Origin: Nannocystis pusilla
GTDB lineage: Bacteria > Myxococcota_A > Polyangia > Nannocystales > Nannocystaceae
NCBI RefSeq assembly: GCF_020073745.1
Contig: NZ_JAIRAU010000011.1
Coordinates: 62,001 to 126,000, forward strand
Reading direction: 5' to 3'
Length of the DNA: 64,000 nt
Below, one piece after another: positions 26,413 to 35,379 of the stretch (its first letter is position 1; each line of letters begins with the position of its first letter). The notes beneath the pieces are model-generated. The model was not told the DNA's origin. It searched no databases and worked only from the letters and a program-made list of their open reading frames with translations. Made by a program: the position numbers and the translations under genes.

Positions 26413-27555
26413 TCAGGGCACCCGGAGCGTGCAGCTCGCCGGGTAGCCCTCGAGACCGTCGCTCAGGTACGGAGATGGTTGCCCGGCCCGGTGGGCCGAG
26501 AGGAACACGCCGATGAGCTCGGGCGGGACCTCGGGGTGCAGCGTGTGACCTTGCATGTGCGCGCAATCGACGACGGTGCGGCCGCCGGCGGCGAGGAACG
26601 GGAGGGCCGCCTGGGCCGAGGCCTCCAGATCGAGGATGTTCAGGACGGTGACGTCGGTCGGCCCGCCGTGGGTGAGGAGCACGGTGCCGCCGACCGCCGG
26701 GTCGAGGGCGGGCCAGTCCCAGTCGATGTCGAAGATGTTGACGAGGTCGGCCTGGGACGGGTCGTTGAACCAGGCGCCGGACTCCGAGACGATCGTGGTG
26801 ATCAGCTCCGGGTAGCTCGAGTGCAGCAGGTTGGTCATGACCGAGCCGGCCGAGAAGCCGAAGGAGTAGATCCGCGCCGCGTCGATCTCGTACTGCGCGT
26901 CGAGGCAACCGAGCACCGCCTCGAACAGGGCGAGGTCGACGTTGTCCGGAGCCGCGCCGCCGGCGATATCCCAGTCGAGCCCCAGCGGCGGCGGCAGGCC
27001 CGAATCCTCCGGGGTGATCACGACCACCGGCAGCGCTGGATCGGCATCGGGGTCGAGGCCCACCGCGGCCCTGAAGTTCATCGCCGAGTCGCCGTAGCCG
27101 TGCCACGAGAACACCACGCCGAGCGGCCGATCGACATCGGCCGGGAAGTCGGCGAGAAAGGTACGGCTCGCGCCGCCGACGTCGATGCTGTTCATGCCAG
27201 AGCCGATCGCACCGCCGGGGCAGACGAACGGGATCGCCGGCGCCTCGCCGCCCGTCGTCGAGGCCTCGCCGTCCGTCGTCGAAGCCTCGCCGTCCGTCGT
27301 CGAGGCCTCGCCGTCCGTCGTCGGCTCGGCGGTGTCGTCGGTCGTGCCGCTCGTGGTGGGCTGGATCTCGCCGCTCGTGCCGCTGCCGCTCTCCGTGGTC
27401 CCGGCGGCCCCGGCGGTCCCGGTGGTGCTCGAGTCGCTCGCCTCACCGAAGGTCGCGGAGGTCCCGGGTTCGCTCGCGCACGCGGATGCGAACGAGACGG
27501 TCAAGCATCCGATGCGGAGCGCCGGGTGGACGAGGGGGCGTGAGATCATATCCAT
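26413..27555 (-). CDS. PHB-depolymerase-like esterase lipoprotein
   Basis: 380 aa (ATG 27555; a second ATG at 27549). Lipobox FASAC near residue 26; Ser/Thr/Gly linker to about residue 105, including four near-identical TTDGEAS units. The catalytic domain is alpha/beta hydrolase of the PHB-depolymerase/LpqC type: oxyanion loop SWHGYGDS near 147, nucleophile GFSAGS near 232, and a late His (GHTLHPE near 335). Expected to hydrolyse esters outside the inner membrane; substrate not predictable. Convergent with the SDR gene (31 bp). Confidence 0.85.
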   Translation of the reverse strand: MDMISRPLVHPALRIGCLTVSFASACASEPGTSATFGEASDSSTTGTAGAAGTTESGSGTSGEIQPTTSGTTDDTAEPTTDGEASTTDGEASTTDGEASTTGGEAPAIPFVCPGGAIGSGMNSIDVGGASRTFLADFPADVDRPLGVVFSWHGYGDSAMNFRAAVGLDPDADPALPVVVITPEDSGLPPPLGLDWDIAGGAAPDNVDLALFEAVLGCLDAQYEIDAARIYSFGFSAGSVMTNLLHSSYPELITTIVSESGAWFNDPSQADLVNIFDIDWDWPALDPAVGGTVLLTHGGPTDVTVLNILDLEASAQAALPFLAAGGRTVVDCAHMQGHTLHPEVPPELIGVFLSAHRAGQPSPYLSDGLEGYPASCTLRVP

Positions 27556-27732
27556 TCGTCATGGATACCATGAAACCGGCGCGTGTACACAATTCTTCTC
27601 GACGCCGGTGACAGCACCATTGCGCGGTGCGGTCAATCGGCCCCGGCATTCCACCGAGACACGATCAGGGGCAGCTCGTGCAGGTTCGAGTCGGGTGGAT
27701 GTACGCGCCGCACCAGGGGACATGTCCTCATT

Positions 27733-27753
27733 AACATGTCTCGGGAGACAGTT
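27733..27753 (-). terminator. TGTCT-CGGG-AGACA hairpin behind the Cys-rich lipoprotein gene
   Basis: Begins 4 nt after the stop at 27757. Stem AAC(A)TGTCT with AGACAGTT (one bulge), 4-nt loop. A second CATGTCC half lies beside it at 27721. Same family as the other TGTCC hairpins. Confidence 0.5.
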
Positions 27754-27756
27754 CGA

Positions 27757-28692
27757 TCACGGCCCGCCGTTCGCGGTCCAGCCGGCCAGGATCCCGTGGT
27801 CCTCGAGCGCGGTCGAGCGGTAGATGGCGACGTGCGTGTGCGTGTCGTGGCCGACGCCGTCGTAGGGCACGCCGTCGACGCTCCAGCCGCTCGAGTCCGA
27901 CCAGTAGCGGACGTTGATGCCGTCGTAGGAGCCGATGACCTCGGCGATGCCGGTGATGTCGTCGTTGGCGATCCTGGGGATCAGCCACTTGAGCCAGTCG
28001 CGCGAGGCCGGCCAGTCCATGCCGATGTCGATCGCCGCCGCGTGCCACTGGCACACCGGGGCGTTGGCCGCGCCCTGCATCGAGTAGTCGTCGTCCGGGA
28101 GGTTGGCCGCCGGGACGTGATAGCCGTAGGTGTGATTCGCGTCGCCGCAGATGCCGAGGAAGGTGCCGCCGATGCCGGCCAACCGCTGCTTCTCGATCAC
28201 CAGCGCCGGCGGCTGGGTGCACGGCGCGGCACATTCGTCGCCGCCGCCGTCGTAGCCGCACACCCCGCCGATGCACAGCAGGTTGCCGCAGCAGTCCTCG
28301 CCGTTGGGGGTGACGCACGAGACCCCCTCGCCGCCGCAGCACACCTGGCCGAGCGTGGTCGTGCTGCACTCGAGCCCCGGGCAGCACTGCGCGACGTCGG
28401 TGCACGCCTCCGTCTGCGCCAGGCACATCGTCCCGCTGTCGCCCGAGCTGCCGGTATCGGCCATCATCGTCGTGGCGTCGGCGCCGGTGGTCGGGTTCGC
28501 GGTCGACATGCCGCCGGAGTCGGCATCGCTCGAGCTGCCAGGGCCGCTGTCCTCGCTACTGCTGCCGCTCGCCGAGCTGGTCGCCGACGTGCCAGACGCC
28601 GAGACCGGAGTCGTGGTCGCGTTCGTCAGATCGACGTCTCTGCCGTCATTGCACGCACTCACCAACGCCATGACGCCCAGGAGTCTTCGCAT
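27757..28692 (-). CDS. Cys-rich lipoprotein of unknown function
   Basis: 311 aa from MRRLLGVMALVSAC, lipobox Cys at 14, GGAGG 6-7 nt before the ATG. Ser/Gly/Thr linker to about residue 85; a knottin-like Cys-rich segment (QCCPGLECS, CCGGEGVSC, DCCGNLLCIGGVC) to about 145; then a 170-residue domain with DDDYSMQGAANAPVCQWHAA, AIDIGMDWPASRDWLKWLIP and GHDTHTHVAIYRST. The His/Asp arrangement could be a hydrolase site but matches no family with confidence. Surface-exposed location is inferred from the long linker. Confidence 0.72.
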   Translation of the reverse strand: MRRLLGVMALVSACNDGRDVDLTNATTTPVSASGTSATSSASGSSSEDSGPGSSSDADSGGMSTANPTTGADATTMMADTGSSGDSGTMCLAQTEACTDVAQCCPGLECSTTTLGQVCCGGEGVSCVTPNGEDCCGNLLCIGGVCGYDGGGDECAAPCTQPPALVIEKQRLAGIGGTFLGICGDANHTYGYHVPAANLPDDDYSMQGAANAPVCQWHAAAIDIGMDWPASRDWLKWLIPRIANDDITGIAEVIGSYDGINVRYWSDSSGWSVDGVPYDGVGHDTHTHVAIYRSTALEDHGILAGWTANGGP

Positions 28693-28835
28693 CGGACACC
28701 TCCATGCGCAGGAGACCACGAATCGGGCCCTGATACCACCGAAAGATCACCGGCGGAGTCGATATTTCGAGTTGGGTGCCACGAGCCCCGCGAGCCCACC
28801 ACAACCGCCTGCGCACCCGCTCGCGTCGACGGCGC

Positions 28836-30371
28836 TCACGACCCTGTCGATGTGTCGCCTCGCCGGCGACGCCGCGACAGCAGGAGCGCGAGGGCAGCCA
28901 TCATCCCCGCCCCGCCGCCGCGCGAATGCGTGCACCCGCAACCGTCCTCCTGCTCCAAGCCCGGCGGCAGCCCGTCGGTATTGGTGGCAGGGCCCGGCCA
29001 CGAATCAGGCCCGCCGCCGCTGCTGCTGTCGAGCCCGGTGCTCCCCGGCCAGCCGCCCGTCGGCTGCTCGCCGGTGAGCTCGCCGTCGCTGTCGCCGGGG
29101 CCGGTGGTCTCGCCGCCGTCGATCCGTTCGATGCGCAACGCGTCGCACGCGATCGCCACCTCGAGCGATTCGAGCTCACCGGTGTTGTCGTTGATGCGGA
29201 CCCAGTGATCCGCGCCGGCGTTGAACGAGAATTCGCCGAGGTCGAGCCAGCCGCTCGCCAGCGACTGATTGCCGGGCACCGCGGACTCCCCGCCGGCGTG
29301 GTTGACGCGATACGTCAATTGTTGCGTCTCGCCGTAGGGCTGCTCGATCCACGTCGACAGCCGGTAGGTCCCGGACTCGGCGAAGTACATGCGCCAGACC
29401 GCGTAGTTCGCCGGCTCGGCCCACTCGGTGGCGGCCGTCCAGCGCAGCGAGCCGCCGTGGCCGACGGCCACGTCGCGCCAGTACTCGAGCGGGCCGTACA
29501 GCTCGAGGCAGGCCGCGTCGTTGTCGATGGTCCCGCCCTCGGGGCCGATCACCCCGCACGGCGGGCAGTCCTCCGGGCAGTTGTACGGCGTCTCGGCGAT
29601 GCACTTGCCGTCGCCGCACACCGCGGCGCCGACCGCGTGCCCGAGCAGCGCATCGACGTTGCCGTTGAACAGGTCGGTGTCGACCGCGCCGTCGATGCCG
29701 GCGACGGTGCCGCAGTCGCAGGTCTGGTGGACCGTCCAGCTCGGCCACGCGTCGGGCACCAGCGGGCAGCCGGGGTTGTAGTTGGCGATCCACAGCGGGT
29801 GGTCGGCGAACTCGCCGCTGCCCACATTGTCGTTCCAATAGTAATATCCGGTGTAGATGAACGGCACCGTGCCGGTGGCCGCCTCGACGTGATCGAGCCA
29901 CGCGCGGATGGCGTCGACGTACTGCCCCTGCGGCACGGTATTGGCGCTCTCGACGTCGATCATCGGCGGCATGTCGCCCGGCTGCAGCGGCCCGAGGTTG
30001 TCGAGCAGGAGCTGGGCCTGGGCGATCGGGTCCTCGCCGGGCTCGAAGTATTGATAGACCCCGGTGTGGATCCCGGCCGCGCGCGCCCCGGCGAGGTTGG
30101 CGGCGAATTGCGAGTCGAGGACGGCCGTGCTGTGCGACACACGGACCCACGCGAACATCACGCCGTCGGCCGCGACCGCGTTCCAGTCGATCGTGCCCTG
30201 GTAGACCGACACGTCGATCCCGAAGAGCGTCTCGCCGGCGGCGCACACCTGGCCCTCGCTCGCCGCGGGCGGGCGGTCGGCGAGGCCGAGCCCGTCGCCG
30301 AGAGCATTGCCGTACGGACGCGCGCTCAGGCCGGCGAGTACGAGGATCAGGGTCGGGGAAAGCGAGGGCAT
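28836..30371 (-). CDS. Secreted GH25 muramidase with MYXO-CTERM tail
   Basis: 511 aa from MPSLSPTLILVLAG (signal peptide). GH25 lysozyme domain about residues 45-240: GIDVSVYQGTIDW near 50 and PMIDVES near 135 supply the Asp/Asp/Glu active-site pattern for cleaving peptidoglycan glycan strands. Then CGDGKC and a beta-sandwich carbohydrate-binding-like domain (about 270-430), a Gly/Ser linker, and the tail CGCTHSR, hydrophobic helix, RRRRR (MYXO-CTERM), which marks surface sorting in myxobacteria. A leaderless -10 (TACGAT) lies 8 nt before the ATG, and a TetR-type operator promoter lies further upstream (30488-30520). Confidence 0.92.
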   Translation of the reverse strand: MPSLSPTLILVLAGLSARPYGNALGDGLGLADRPPAASEGQVCAAGETLFGIDVSVYQGTIDWNAVAADGVMFAWVRVSHSTAVLDSQFAANLAGARAAGIHTGVYQYFEPGEDPIAQAQLLLDNLGPLQPGDMPPMIDVESANTVPQGQYVDAIRAWLDHVEAATGTVPFIYTGYYYWNDNVGSGEFADHPLWIANYNPGCPLVPDAWPSWTVHQTCDCGTVAGIDGAVDTDLFNGNVDALLGHAVGAAVCGDGKCIAETPYNCPEDCPPCGVIGPEGGTIDNDAACLELYGPLEYWRDVAVGHGGSLRWTAATEWAEPANYAVWRMYFAESGTYRLSTWIEQPYGETQQLTYRVNHAGGESAVPGNQSLASGWLDLGEFSFNAGADHWVRINDNTGELESLEVAIACDALRIERIDGGETTGPGDSDGELTGEQPTGGWPGSTGLDSSSGGGPDSWPGPATNTDGLPPGLEQEDGCGCTHSRGGGAGMMAALALLLSRRRRRGDTSTGS

Positions 30372-30379
30372 GGCGGATG

Positions 30380-30385
30380 ATCGTA
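30380..30385 (-). promoter_or_regulatory. -10 box of a leaderless promoter (GH25 gene)
   Basis: TACGAT on the minus strand, 8 nt before the ATG at 30371. Confidence 0.4.
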
Positions 30386-30487
30386 CCCCGCGGCGCGGGG
30401 CTCGAGCGTGTTCCGGCGCCGTCACCTTCGTGGGGCCCTCGCGTGACGAGGAGGGCTGAACCCGCGGAGATCGGAGGTGGCCGTGCA

Positions 30488-30520
30488 CTGATGGTATATG
30501 TGTCGTATACCATCAGTCAA
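30488..30520 (-). promoter_or_regulatory. Promoter with perfect 11-bp-arm palindrome (TetR-type operator)
   Basis: CTGATGGTATA, 7-nt spacer, TATACCATCAG: perfect arms (30488-30498 and 30506-30516). On the minus strand it is preceded by TTGACT (rc of 30515-30520), so the core GGTATACGACACATATACC sits where a spacer would be, as at the SDR and lipase promoters. It points toward the GH25 gene. Confidence 0.6.
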
Positions 30521-30652
30521 CCCCGTTCGCAGAGAGCTGACGCGGGGTCCGATCAGGTCATACTGTCGCGGCGAACATGGTGACTCGCAACGACAGGCCC
30601 GCGAAGGCCGTCCGTGAACCGCTCGGCTCGGGCGTTCGCCGAGCGCGTCCGA

Positions 30653-32575
30653 TCAGGGGATCGAGACATCGACGAAACCCTGCACACCGTCGTAGGGGAC
30701 GGAGGCGCAGATCGCGTTCGCCCAGTCGTTGCCCACGGCCGAGCAGATCCGCAGCTCCTTGACGTCCTGCAGGGCGACGTTGTTGCCGGCGGTCGGGCAC
30801 GCGCCGGTGAAGACGTACGAGATGTCGGTGCCGAGGACCGACTCGCCGGCGCAGGGGGCGACCCACGTATCGTCGGTGCGGCGGACGTCGAGCGAATACT
30901 CGGTGCCGGTGACCTTCTCGTTCCAGTGCAGCTCGACGGCCGCCGCGGTGCCGCCGGGGATCGGCAGGAACAGCTGATCGCTGAACCCGTCGTACGGTTG
31001 CTCGACGGGATCTTGCCAGATGCCGTCGTCGGAGTAGTACAGGCGGAAGGCGGCGACGTCGCTCTTGGCGACCCTCACGTCGCCGGCGCTCGGACAGATC
31101 CCGGCGAAGCGGACGCTGGTCGCCGAGCCGAGCAGGGCGTCGGCGATGCACGGCCCGTAAACGCCGCCGTCGCGCGTGACGACGTCGAGCGAGTATTCGT
31201 GGCCCGGCAGGCGGGGCCAGCGGAGATCGACGAAATTGAGGCCGTGGATCGAGCCGTCCGGCTTGAAGGCGATCCGCTGCTTGTGGGTGCTCCGGTCGGT
31301 GAGGTTGCCGCCGCCATCGAACGAACCGACATGGAACACGTTGAAGAACTCGCCGCGACGCTCGACGATCGAGTTGTGGCCGTGGGTCTCGACGAGGATG
31401 TCGGCGGACGTGCGGATCGGGACCGAGTGGCGACGGACAGCCCGGCTCCGCGTCAGGTCGCCGACGGCGTCGGAGACGACGTGGAACATCGCGTACTGGC
31501 TGTTGAAAAAGCCGGTGCTGAAGCTGAGGTAGTGCTTGCCGGCCCGCGCGAACACGTCGGGGGCCTCGTTGATCTGCTCCTCGAACGGCTGGACCGCGAA
31601 CAGCGCCGGACCGGCGTGGTGGGTGACGGCGTCGGGGTTGGAGAACGGGAACGAGGAGATGTTGTTGCCGCCCTGGAACCACACGTAGAAGAGCCAGCGC
31701 TCGGCGCCGTCGTCGAAGGCGGCGGCGTCGATGCGGATCGCCCGGCTGCAGCCCTCGGGCGGGCAGCCGGAGGCGATCCGCGTGCGCGGCCACGGGGTGC
31801 CGTCGTGGATGAGCTCGGGGACCCCGAACTCGAGATCGAGGGTCGGGGCGGAGGTGTGAAACGTGGCGACGTCCTGGGCAGCGCCGGGCGGACAAGCCGC
31901 GCCGCTGGCCACCCGATGGGCCGAGAAATAGAGGTGATAGGCGCCGTCGTGCCGGGTCAGATCGGGGGCCCAGATGTAACAATAATCGTGGGCCGGATCG
32001 AGCGCGGCCGGGTCGTAGATCTTCTTCTCGTGGAATTCGAGGAGGTCGGTCGACTCGTAGATCGGGAGAGTGAGGCTGCTGCCGGTGCCGGTCAACAGGA
32101 ACAGGTCGTCGTGCTCCTTGTAGATGTCGGGGTCGGCGAGGCCGGGCATCAGCAGGGTGCGGCTGTAGAAGTCGGCACCCCGGCCGTCGCAGCGGCCGCC
32201 GGTGAAGCCCTCGTCGCAGGCGCAGGTGACCCCGTCGGGCCCTTCGGCGCACACGCCGTGGCCGTGGCAGGTGTCGGCGGCGCAGGTCTCGTGGACGCAT
32301 ACGCTGTCCTTCAGGACCTGTCCTGGCGGACATGGACAATCGGGGCTGGTGACGTCCGGACAGCCCGGCTCGTCGCCGGTCGGCCCGGTCGTGTCGCCGG
32401 TGGAGGTCGGAGGCGAGGTCGAGGTCGAGGTCGGCAGGCCGCCGGTCGAGCCGCCCGTGGCCTCGCCGGGGCTGCCGGTGCCCGGATCGCCGACGGGGCC
32501 GGCGATGACGCCACCATCATCGAAGCAGGCGGCGGAGGCGAGGATACACGCCAGCGGGGCCAAGCGCAGGCGCAT
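30653..32575 (-). CDS. GH43-like five-bladed propeller lipoprotein with EGF-like module
   Basis: 640 aa. Lipobox LASAAC near residue 17; Gly/Thr linker; EGF-like module (about 95-130, CHGHGVCAEG...CACDEGFTGGRC); then a GH43-type propeller with ADPDIY near 146 (catalytic base), IWAPDLTRHDGAYHLYFSA near 195, RIDAAAFDD near 280 (pKa-modulating Asp) and NEAPDVF near 333 (proton donor Glu). All three acidic positions of the family are present. Two further repeats at the end (each with C...G and YDG) look like beta-trefoil or propeller additions. Likely acts on arabinan/xylan-type glycans. The start lies 5 nt after the stop of the DUF4185 gene: one operon. Confidence 0.83.
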   Translation of the reverse strand: MRLRLAPLACILASAACFDDGGVIAGPVGDPGTGSPGEATGGSTGGLPTSTSTSPPTSTGDTTGPTGDEPGCPDVTSPDCPCPPGQVLKDSVCVHETCAADTCHGHGVCAEGPDGVTCACDEGFTGGRCDGRGADFYSRTLLMPGLADPDIYKEHDDLFLLTGTGSSLTLPIYESTDLLEFHEKKIYDPAALDPAHDYCYIWAPDLTRHDGAYHLYFSAHRVASGAACPPGAAQDVATFHTSAPTLDLEFGVPELIHDGTPWPRTRIASGCPPEGCSRAIRIDAAAFDDGAERWLFYVWFQGGNNISSFPFSNPDAVTHHAGPALFAVQPFEEQINEAPDVFARAGKHYLSFSTGFFNSQYAMFHVVSDAVGDLTRSRAVRRHSVPIRTSADILVETHGHNSIVERRGEFFNVFHVGSFDGGGNLTDRSTHKQRIAFKPDGSIHGLNFVDLRWPRLPGHEYSLDVVTRDGGVYGPCIADALLGSATSVRFAGICPSAGDVRVAKSDVAAFRLYYSDDGIWQDPVEQPYDGFSDQLFLPIPGGTAAAVELHWNEKVTGTEYSLDVRRTDDTWVAPCAGESVLGTDISYVFTGACPTAGNNVALQDVKELRICSAVGNDWANAICASVPYDGVQGFVDVSIP

Positions 32576-32580
32576 GCGGC

Positions 32581-33846
32581 TTACTCTACCCCGGTGACGA
32601 ATTGCATCGCACGGTACGGCCAGTCGGTGTCGGTGTTCCATTGCGAGACGATCAGGTGGAGGTTGTGAAGGGTCGAATCGGGGTGAATATAGCCGCCGTA
32701 GAGCTGGGCGACGGTGGTGTCGTTCTCGAAGCCCCAGGCGCCGCCCTTGATCGGCTTGTAGGTGGTGGCGCGGTAGAGGTTGGAGACCGGGCTGTCGAAC
32801 ACCTTGATCGTGATGTCGTAGTCGGCGGCGTTGAACCACGACAGCACCCACTTGTCCTCGACGCGGCGCAGGCACAGCTCGCCGAACTTGCCGGTCAGGA
32901 CCTCGGTGGCGGGGTTGCCCCAGCCCCAGGCCCCGTCCAGGTACCCCCACGGCTCGTAGGCGCCCTTGTCGAGCAGCTTGTCGTCGGGGACGCGGTGGAG
33001 GATGATGCCGCGGTCGCGGGTGAACGCGGTCGACAGGGTGTAGACGAAGCCGTCGTCGCCGCGCTCCCAGGTCCACAGCTGGCGCAGGCCGTTGTTCTCG
33101 TCCCCGGCCCAGCTCGTGCCGGTCGACGTCCAGTTCTCGCCGTTGTCGTCGGACACGGCGATCTCCGACCAGAGCACGTTGCCGAGGCCCGCGTTGACCA
33201 TGTAATGCAGATACATGCGCGAGCCGATCGTGATCGCGTCCGAGGGCAGCCAGGTGGAGTAGCCGTTGGTGTTGTGCGCGTAATCGAGGATCTGCTTGGC
33301 ATACGGGCCGCCGGCGGCGCCGGTGAATTCGATGCCTGCCTCGAGGTCCCCGGGCTCGGAGCGCAGGAGCACGGGCGCACGCCAGCCGGGACCGCCGACG
33401 CCGTCGTTCTCGAAGGTGTCGCCGAAGATGTACGCGATCTTGCCGTCGGGCTGGCGCACCGGGATGCCCAGATCGGTGCCGCCGACCCCGAATTGCTTGC
33501 TGCTGGTGCCGGGGCCGGTGAGGTCGCGGATCTTGCGGGTCTCGGCGCTCGGGTCGTCCGGCGTCGAGGTGGTGCCAGGGCCGGTGTCGTCGCTGGTGCC
33601 CGTGGTGCCTCCGGGCGGATCGCCGGCAGTGCCGGGCGGCTCGCCGGTGGTCGTCGGGCCCGTGGTCGTCGCTGCGGTGCCGCTCGTGTCGCCGGCGGTC
33701 ATCGGATCGTCGCCCGTCGAGCCGAGTGTGGTCACCGGATCGGCGCTCGCCGGGCCGGCGCCGGCGGACGCATCGGACATGTTGGCACCGGCGGAACAGC
33801 CGGCGCCGACGAGGCTCACGGACAGGATGCACACCACGCGCGACAT
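32581..33846 (-). CDS. DUF4185-type propeller lipoprotein
   Basis: 421 aa from MSRVVCILSVSLVGAGC; lipobox Cys at 17. The ATG is chosen over a GTG 3 codons earlier because a TAGTGT -10 box lies 7 nt before it. Thr/Gly/Pro linker to about residue 95, then a propeller domain of the DUF4185 type (GDTFENDGVGGPGW near 135, then repeated W/G-rich blades such as DDKLLDKGAYEPWG and VLSWFNAADYD). Such domains are fold-related to GH43 and GH32 enzymes. First gene of a two-gene operon with the GH43-like protein; a shared glycan substrate is inferred. Confidence 0.82.
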   Translation of the reverse strand: MSRVVCILSVSLVGAGCSAGANMSDASAGAGPASADPVTTLGSTGDDPMTAGDTSGTAATTTGPTTTGEPPGTAGDPPGGTTGTSDDTGPGTTSTPDDPSAETRKIRDLTGPGTSSKQFGVGGTDLGIPVRQPDGKIAYIFGDTFENDGVGGPGWRAPVLLRSEPGDLEAGIEFTGAAGGPYAKQILDYAHNTNGYSTWLPSDAITIGSRMYLHYMVNAGLGNVLWSEIAVSDDNGENWTSTGTSWAGDENNGLRQLWTWERGDDGFVYTLSTAFTRDRGIILHRVPDDKLLDKGAYEPWGYLDGAWGWGNPATEVLTGKFGELCLRRVEDKWVLSWFNAADYDITIKVFDSPVSNLYRATTYKPIKGGAWGFENDTTVAQLYGGYIHPDSTLHNLHLIVSQWNTDTDWPYRAMQFVTGVE

Positions 33847-33853
33847 GGATCGC

Positions 33854-33859
33854 ACACTA
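33854..33859 (-). promoter_or_regulatory. -10 box of a leaderless promoter (DUF4185-GH43 operon)
   Basis: TAGTGT on the minus strand, 7 nt before the ATG at 33846. Confidence 0.45.
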
Positions 33860-34083
33860 TCACGATCACTCGGTCATGGCAACAATCGAGGGCCGCGTGT
33901 GGCGAGCGTCACCGTCGATGTGACGCTTGCGATCGGGGGCACGGCCCCTCGCCGTGCATGGCAGCGATGCTGCGACGCGGCGGCCGTCGCGAGGGTTCAC
34001 ATTGTCCGCGAACGCGAATGCTCGTACTCGCGGACGTCGCACTGGCGTCAATCCGCGCGGCCCGGCTGACCGAGCCCGGCGAT

Positions 34084-35379
34084 TCACCGGCGACGCCGTC
34101 GCACCAGCGACCCCAGCGCGAGCGCGCCGAGGAGACCCGACAGCGCGCCATCACTCCGCGACGTGCACCCGCAACCTGCGTCGTCGCCATCGGCACCACC
34201 GGTCGACCCGCCTGTCGCGGCGCCGGGGCTCGGCGGACCGTCGCCGCTGCTCGTGTCGGAGGGCCCGGAGCCGCCGCTGCTGCCGTCGCTGGTCGGAGCG
34301 GTGCCGGTGTCGCCATCGCCGTCGCTGTCGCTGTCGCTGCCGCCGCTGCTGTCGCCGCTCTCATTGCCCTCAGCTCCGGTCGTCGGCGCCCCCGTGGTGC
34401 CCTCGCCGGTCTCGCTGCCGCCGGTGTCGTCGGGCGGCGCCGCCGGCGTGCACGGGGTCCCGAGCGCGGTGAGCGTCTTGGCGATGGCGACCGGGTCGGC
34501 GAGGATCTGGCTGTGATCCGCCAGCGAGAGGAGCAGGAAGTTGTCGACGTTGGGCGCGGGATCCTGGTACCCCGCCGAGACGCCCGTGACGAGGTCGGCG
34601 GCGCCGACGATGTTCGTGTAGCAGATGTAATGCACCGCGTCCGCCGTCGGCAGCGAGTGCCCGGCGCCGAACGGCTTGAGGAGCACGTCCGGCGGCTCCG
34701 AGAGCCCGCCGTGGAGCATCGTCCAGTAGTTCGGCTCGAACAGATCGGCGGCAAAGTTGGACTCGGCCGTCTCGGCGTCGATGCCCGCGAGTGAACCGCC
34801 GGCGCCGGCGTAGAGGTCGAGCGCCCCGATGATGATCTCCTGCATCGTGATGTCCGGGTCGACGAGCCGCGCCGCGAGCGTCACGTTGGGCAGGAACAGG
34901 TCGCTGTCGGCCGGCGGCACGCCGACGTGGGCGTACGGGTGGTGCAGCCCGCCGAACGACACCAGGCGGTGGATCGACCCGCCGCCGTCCTTCTCGAGGA
35001 TCACATTGTTGAGCACGCCGGTGCCGGCCGAGTGCCCGATGACGTCGACCTTTTCCGCGCCGGTGGACGCGAGCACGTGCTGGATGAACCCGTGGATCTG
35101 TCCGCCGGAGACGGTGAGGTGGTCGTGCCCGTTCGGCCCGACGCCGTTCGTCTGGCCGTAATTCGTGCCGTACACGCAGTGTCCGGCGGCGTTCAGGGCG
35201 TTGACGAGCGCCCCGAAGCCGTTGACGTCACCGCCGCGACCGTGCACCAGCACGACCGGGTACGGCCGCTCGGGCGTCAGCGGGCAGGCATAGTCGTTGA
35301 GCCCGCCCGCTTGCGCCGAGGACGCAATCATCGCAGTCGCGGCGATCGCCAGCGACATGGTCGTGCCATCAATGCGCAT
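34084..35379 (-). CDS. Secreted lipase/esterase with MYXO-CTERM tail
   Basis: 431 aa. Signal peptide (cut near SAQA), alpha/beta hydrolase with VVLVHGRGGD near 40 (oxyanion loop), IGHSAG near 112 (nucleophile Ser), and a late His (DHSQIL near 292). The order resembles class-2 bacterial lipases with no separate lid. A Gly/Ser/Asp/Glu linker (about 315-400) leads to CGCTSRSDG, a hydrophobic helix and RRRRR, the MYXO-CTERM signal. GAGGG lies 5 nt before the ATG. The promoter carries the TetR-type operator (35404-35432). Confidence 0.9.
   Translation of the reverse strand: MRIDGTTMSLAIAATAMIASSAQAGGLNDYACPLTPERPYPVVLVHGRGGDVNGFGALVNALNAAGHCVYGTNYGQTNGVGPNGHDHLTVSGGQIHGFIQHVLASTGAEKVDVIGHSAGTGVLNNVILEKDGGGSIHRLVSFGGLHHPYAHVGVPPADSDLFLPNVTLAARLVDPDITMQEIIIGALDLYAGAGGSLAGIDAETAESNFAADLFEPNYWTMLHGGLSEPPDVLLKPFGAGHSLPTADAVHYICYTNIVGAADLVTGVSAGYQDPAPNVDNFLLLSLADHSQILADPVAIAKTLTALGTPCTPAAPPDDTGGSETGEGTTGAPTTGAEGNESGDSSGGSDSDSDGDGDTGTAPTSDGSSGGSGPSDTSSGDGPPSPGAATGGSTGGADGDDAGCGCTSRSDGALSGLLGALALGSLVRRRRR

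Noticed and set aside
27547-27575. CATGG-TAT-CCATG palindrome before the esterase gene as a fourth TetR operator
   Set aside because: Shorter arms, no TTGAC at the fixed distance, and poor match to the 19-bp pattern of the other three.
32316-32330. TGTCC-TGGC-GGACA hairpin inside the GH43-like gene (and a similar one near 55012)
   Set aside because: Not counted as intergenic family members: the sequence is explained by codons for Cys-Pro-x-Gly-Gln in Cys-rich lipoproteins.
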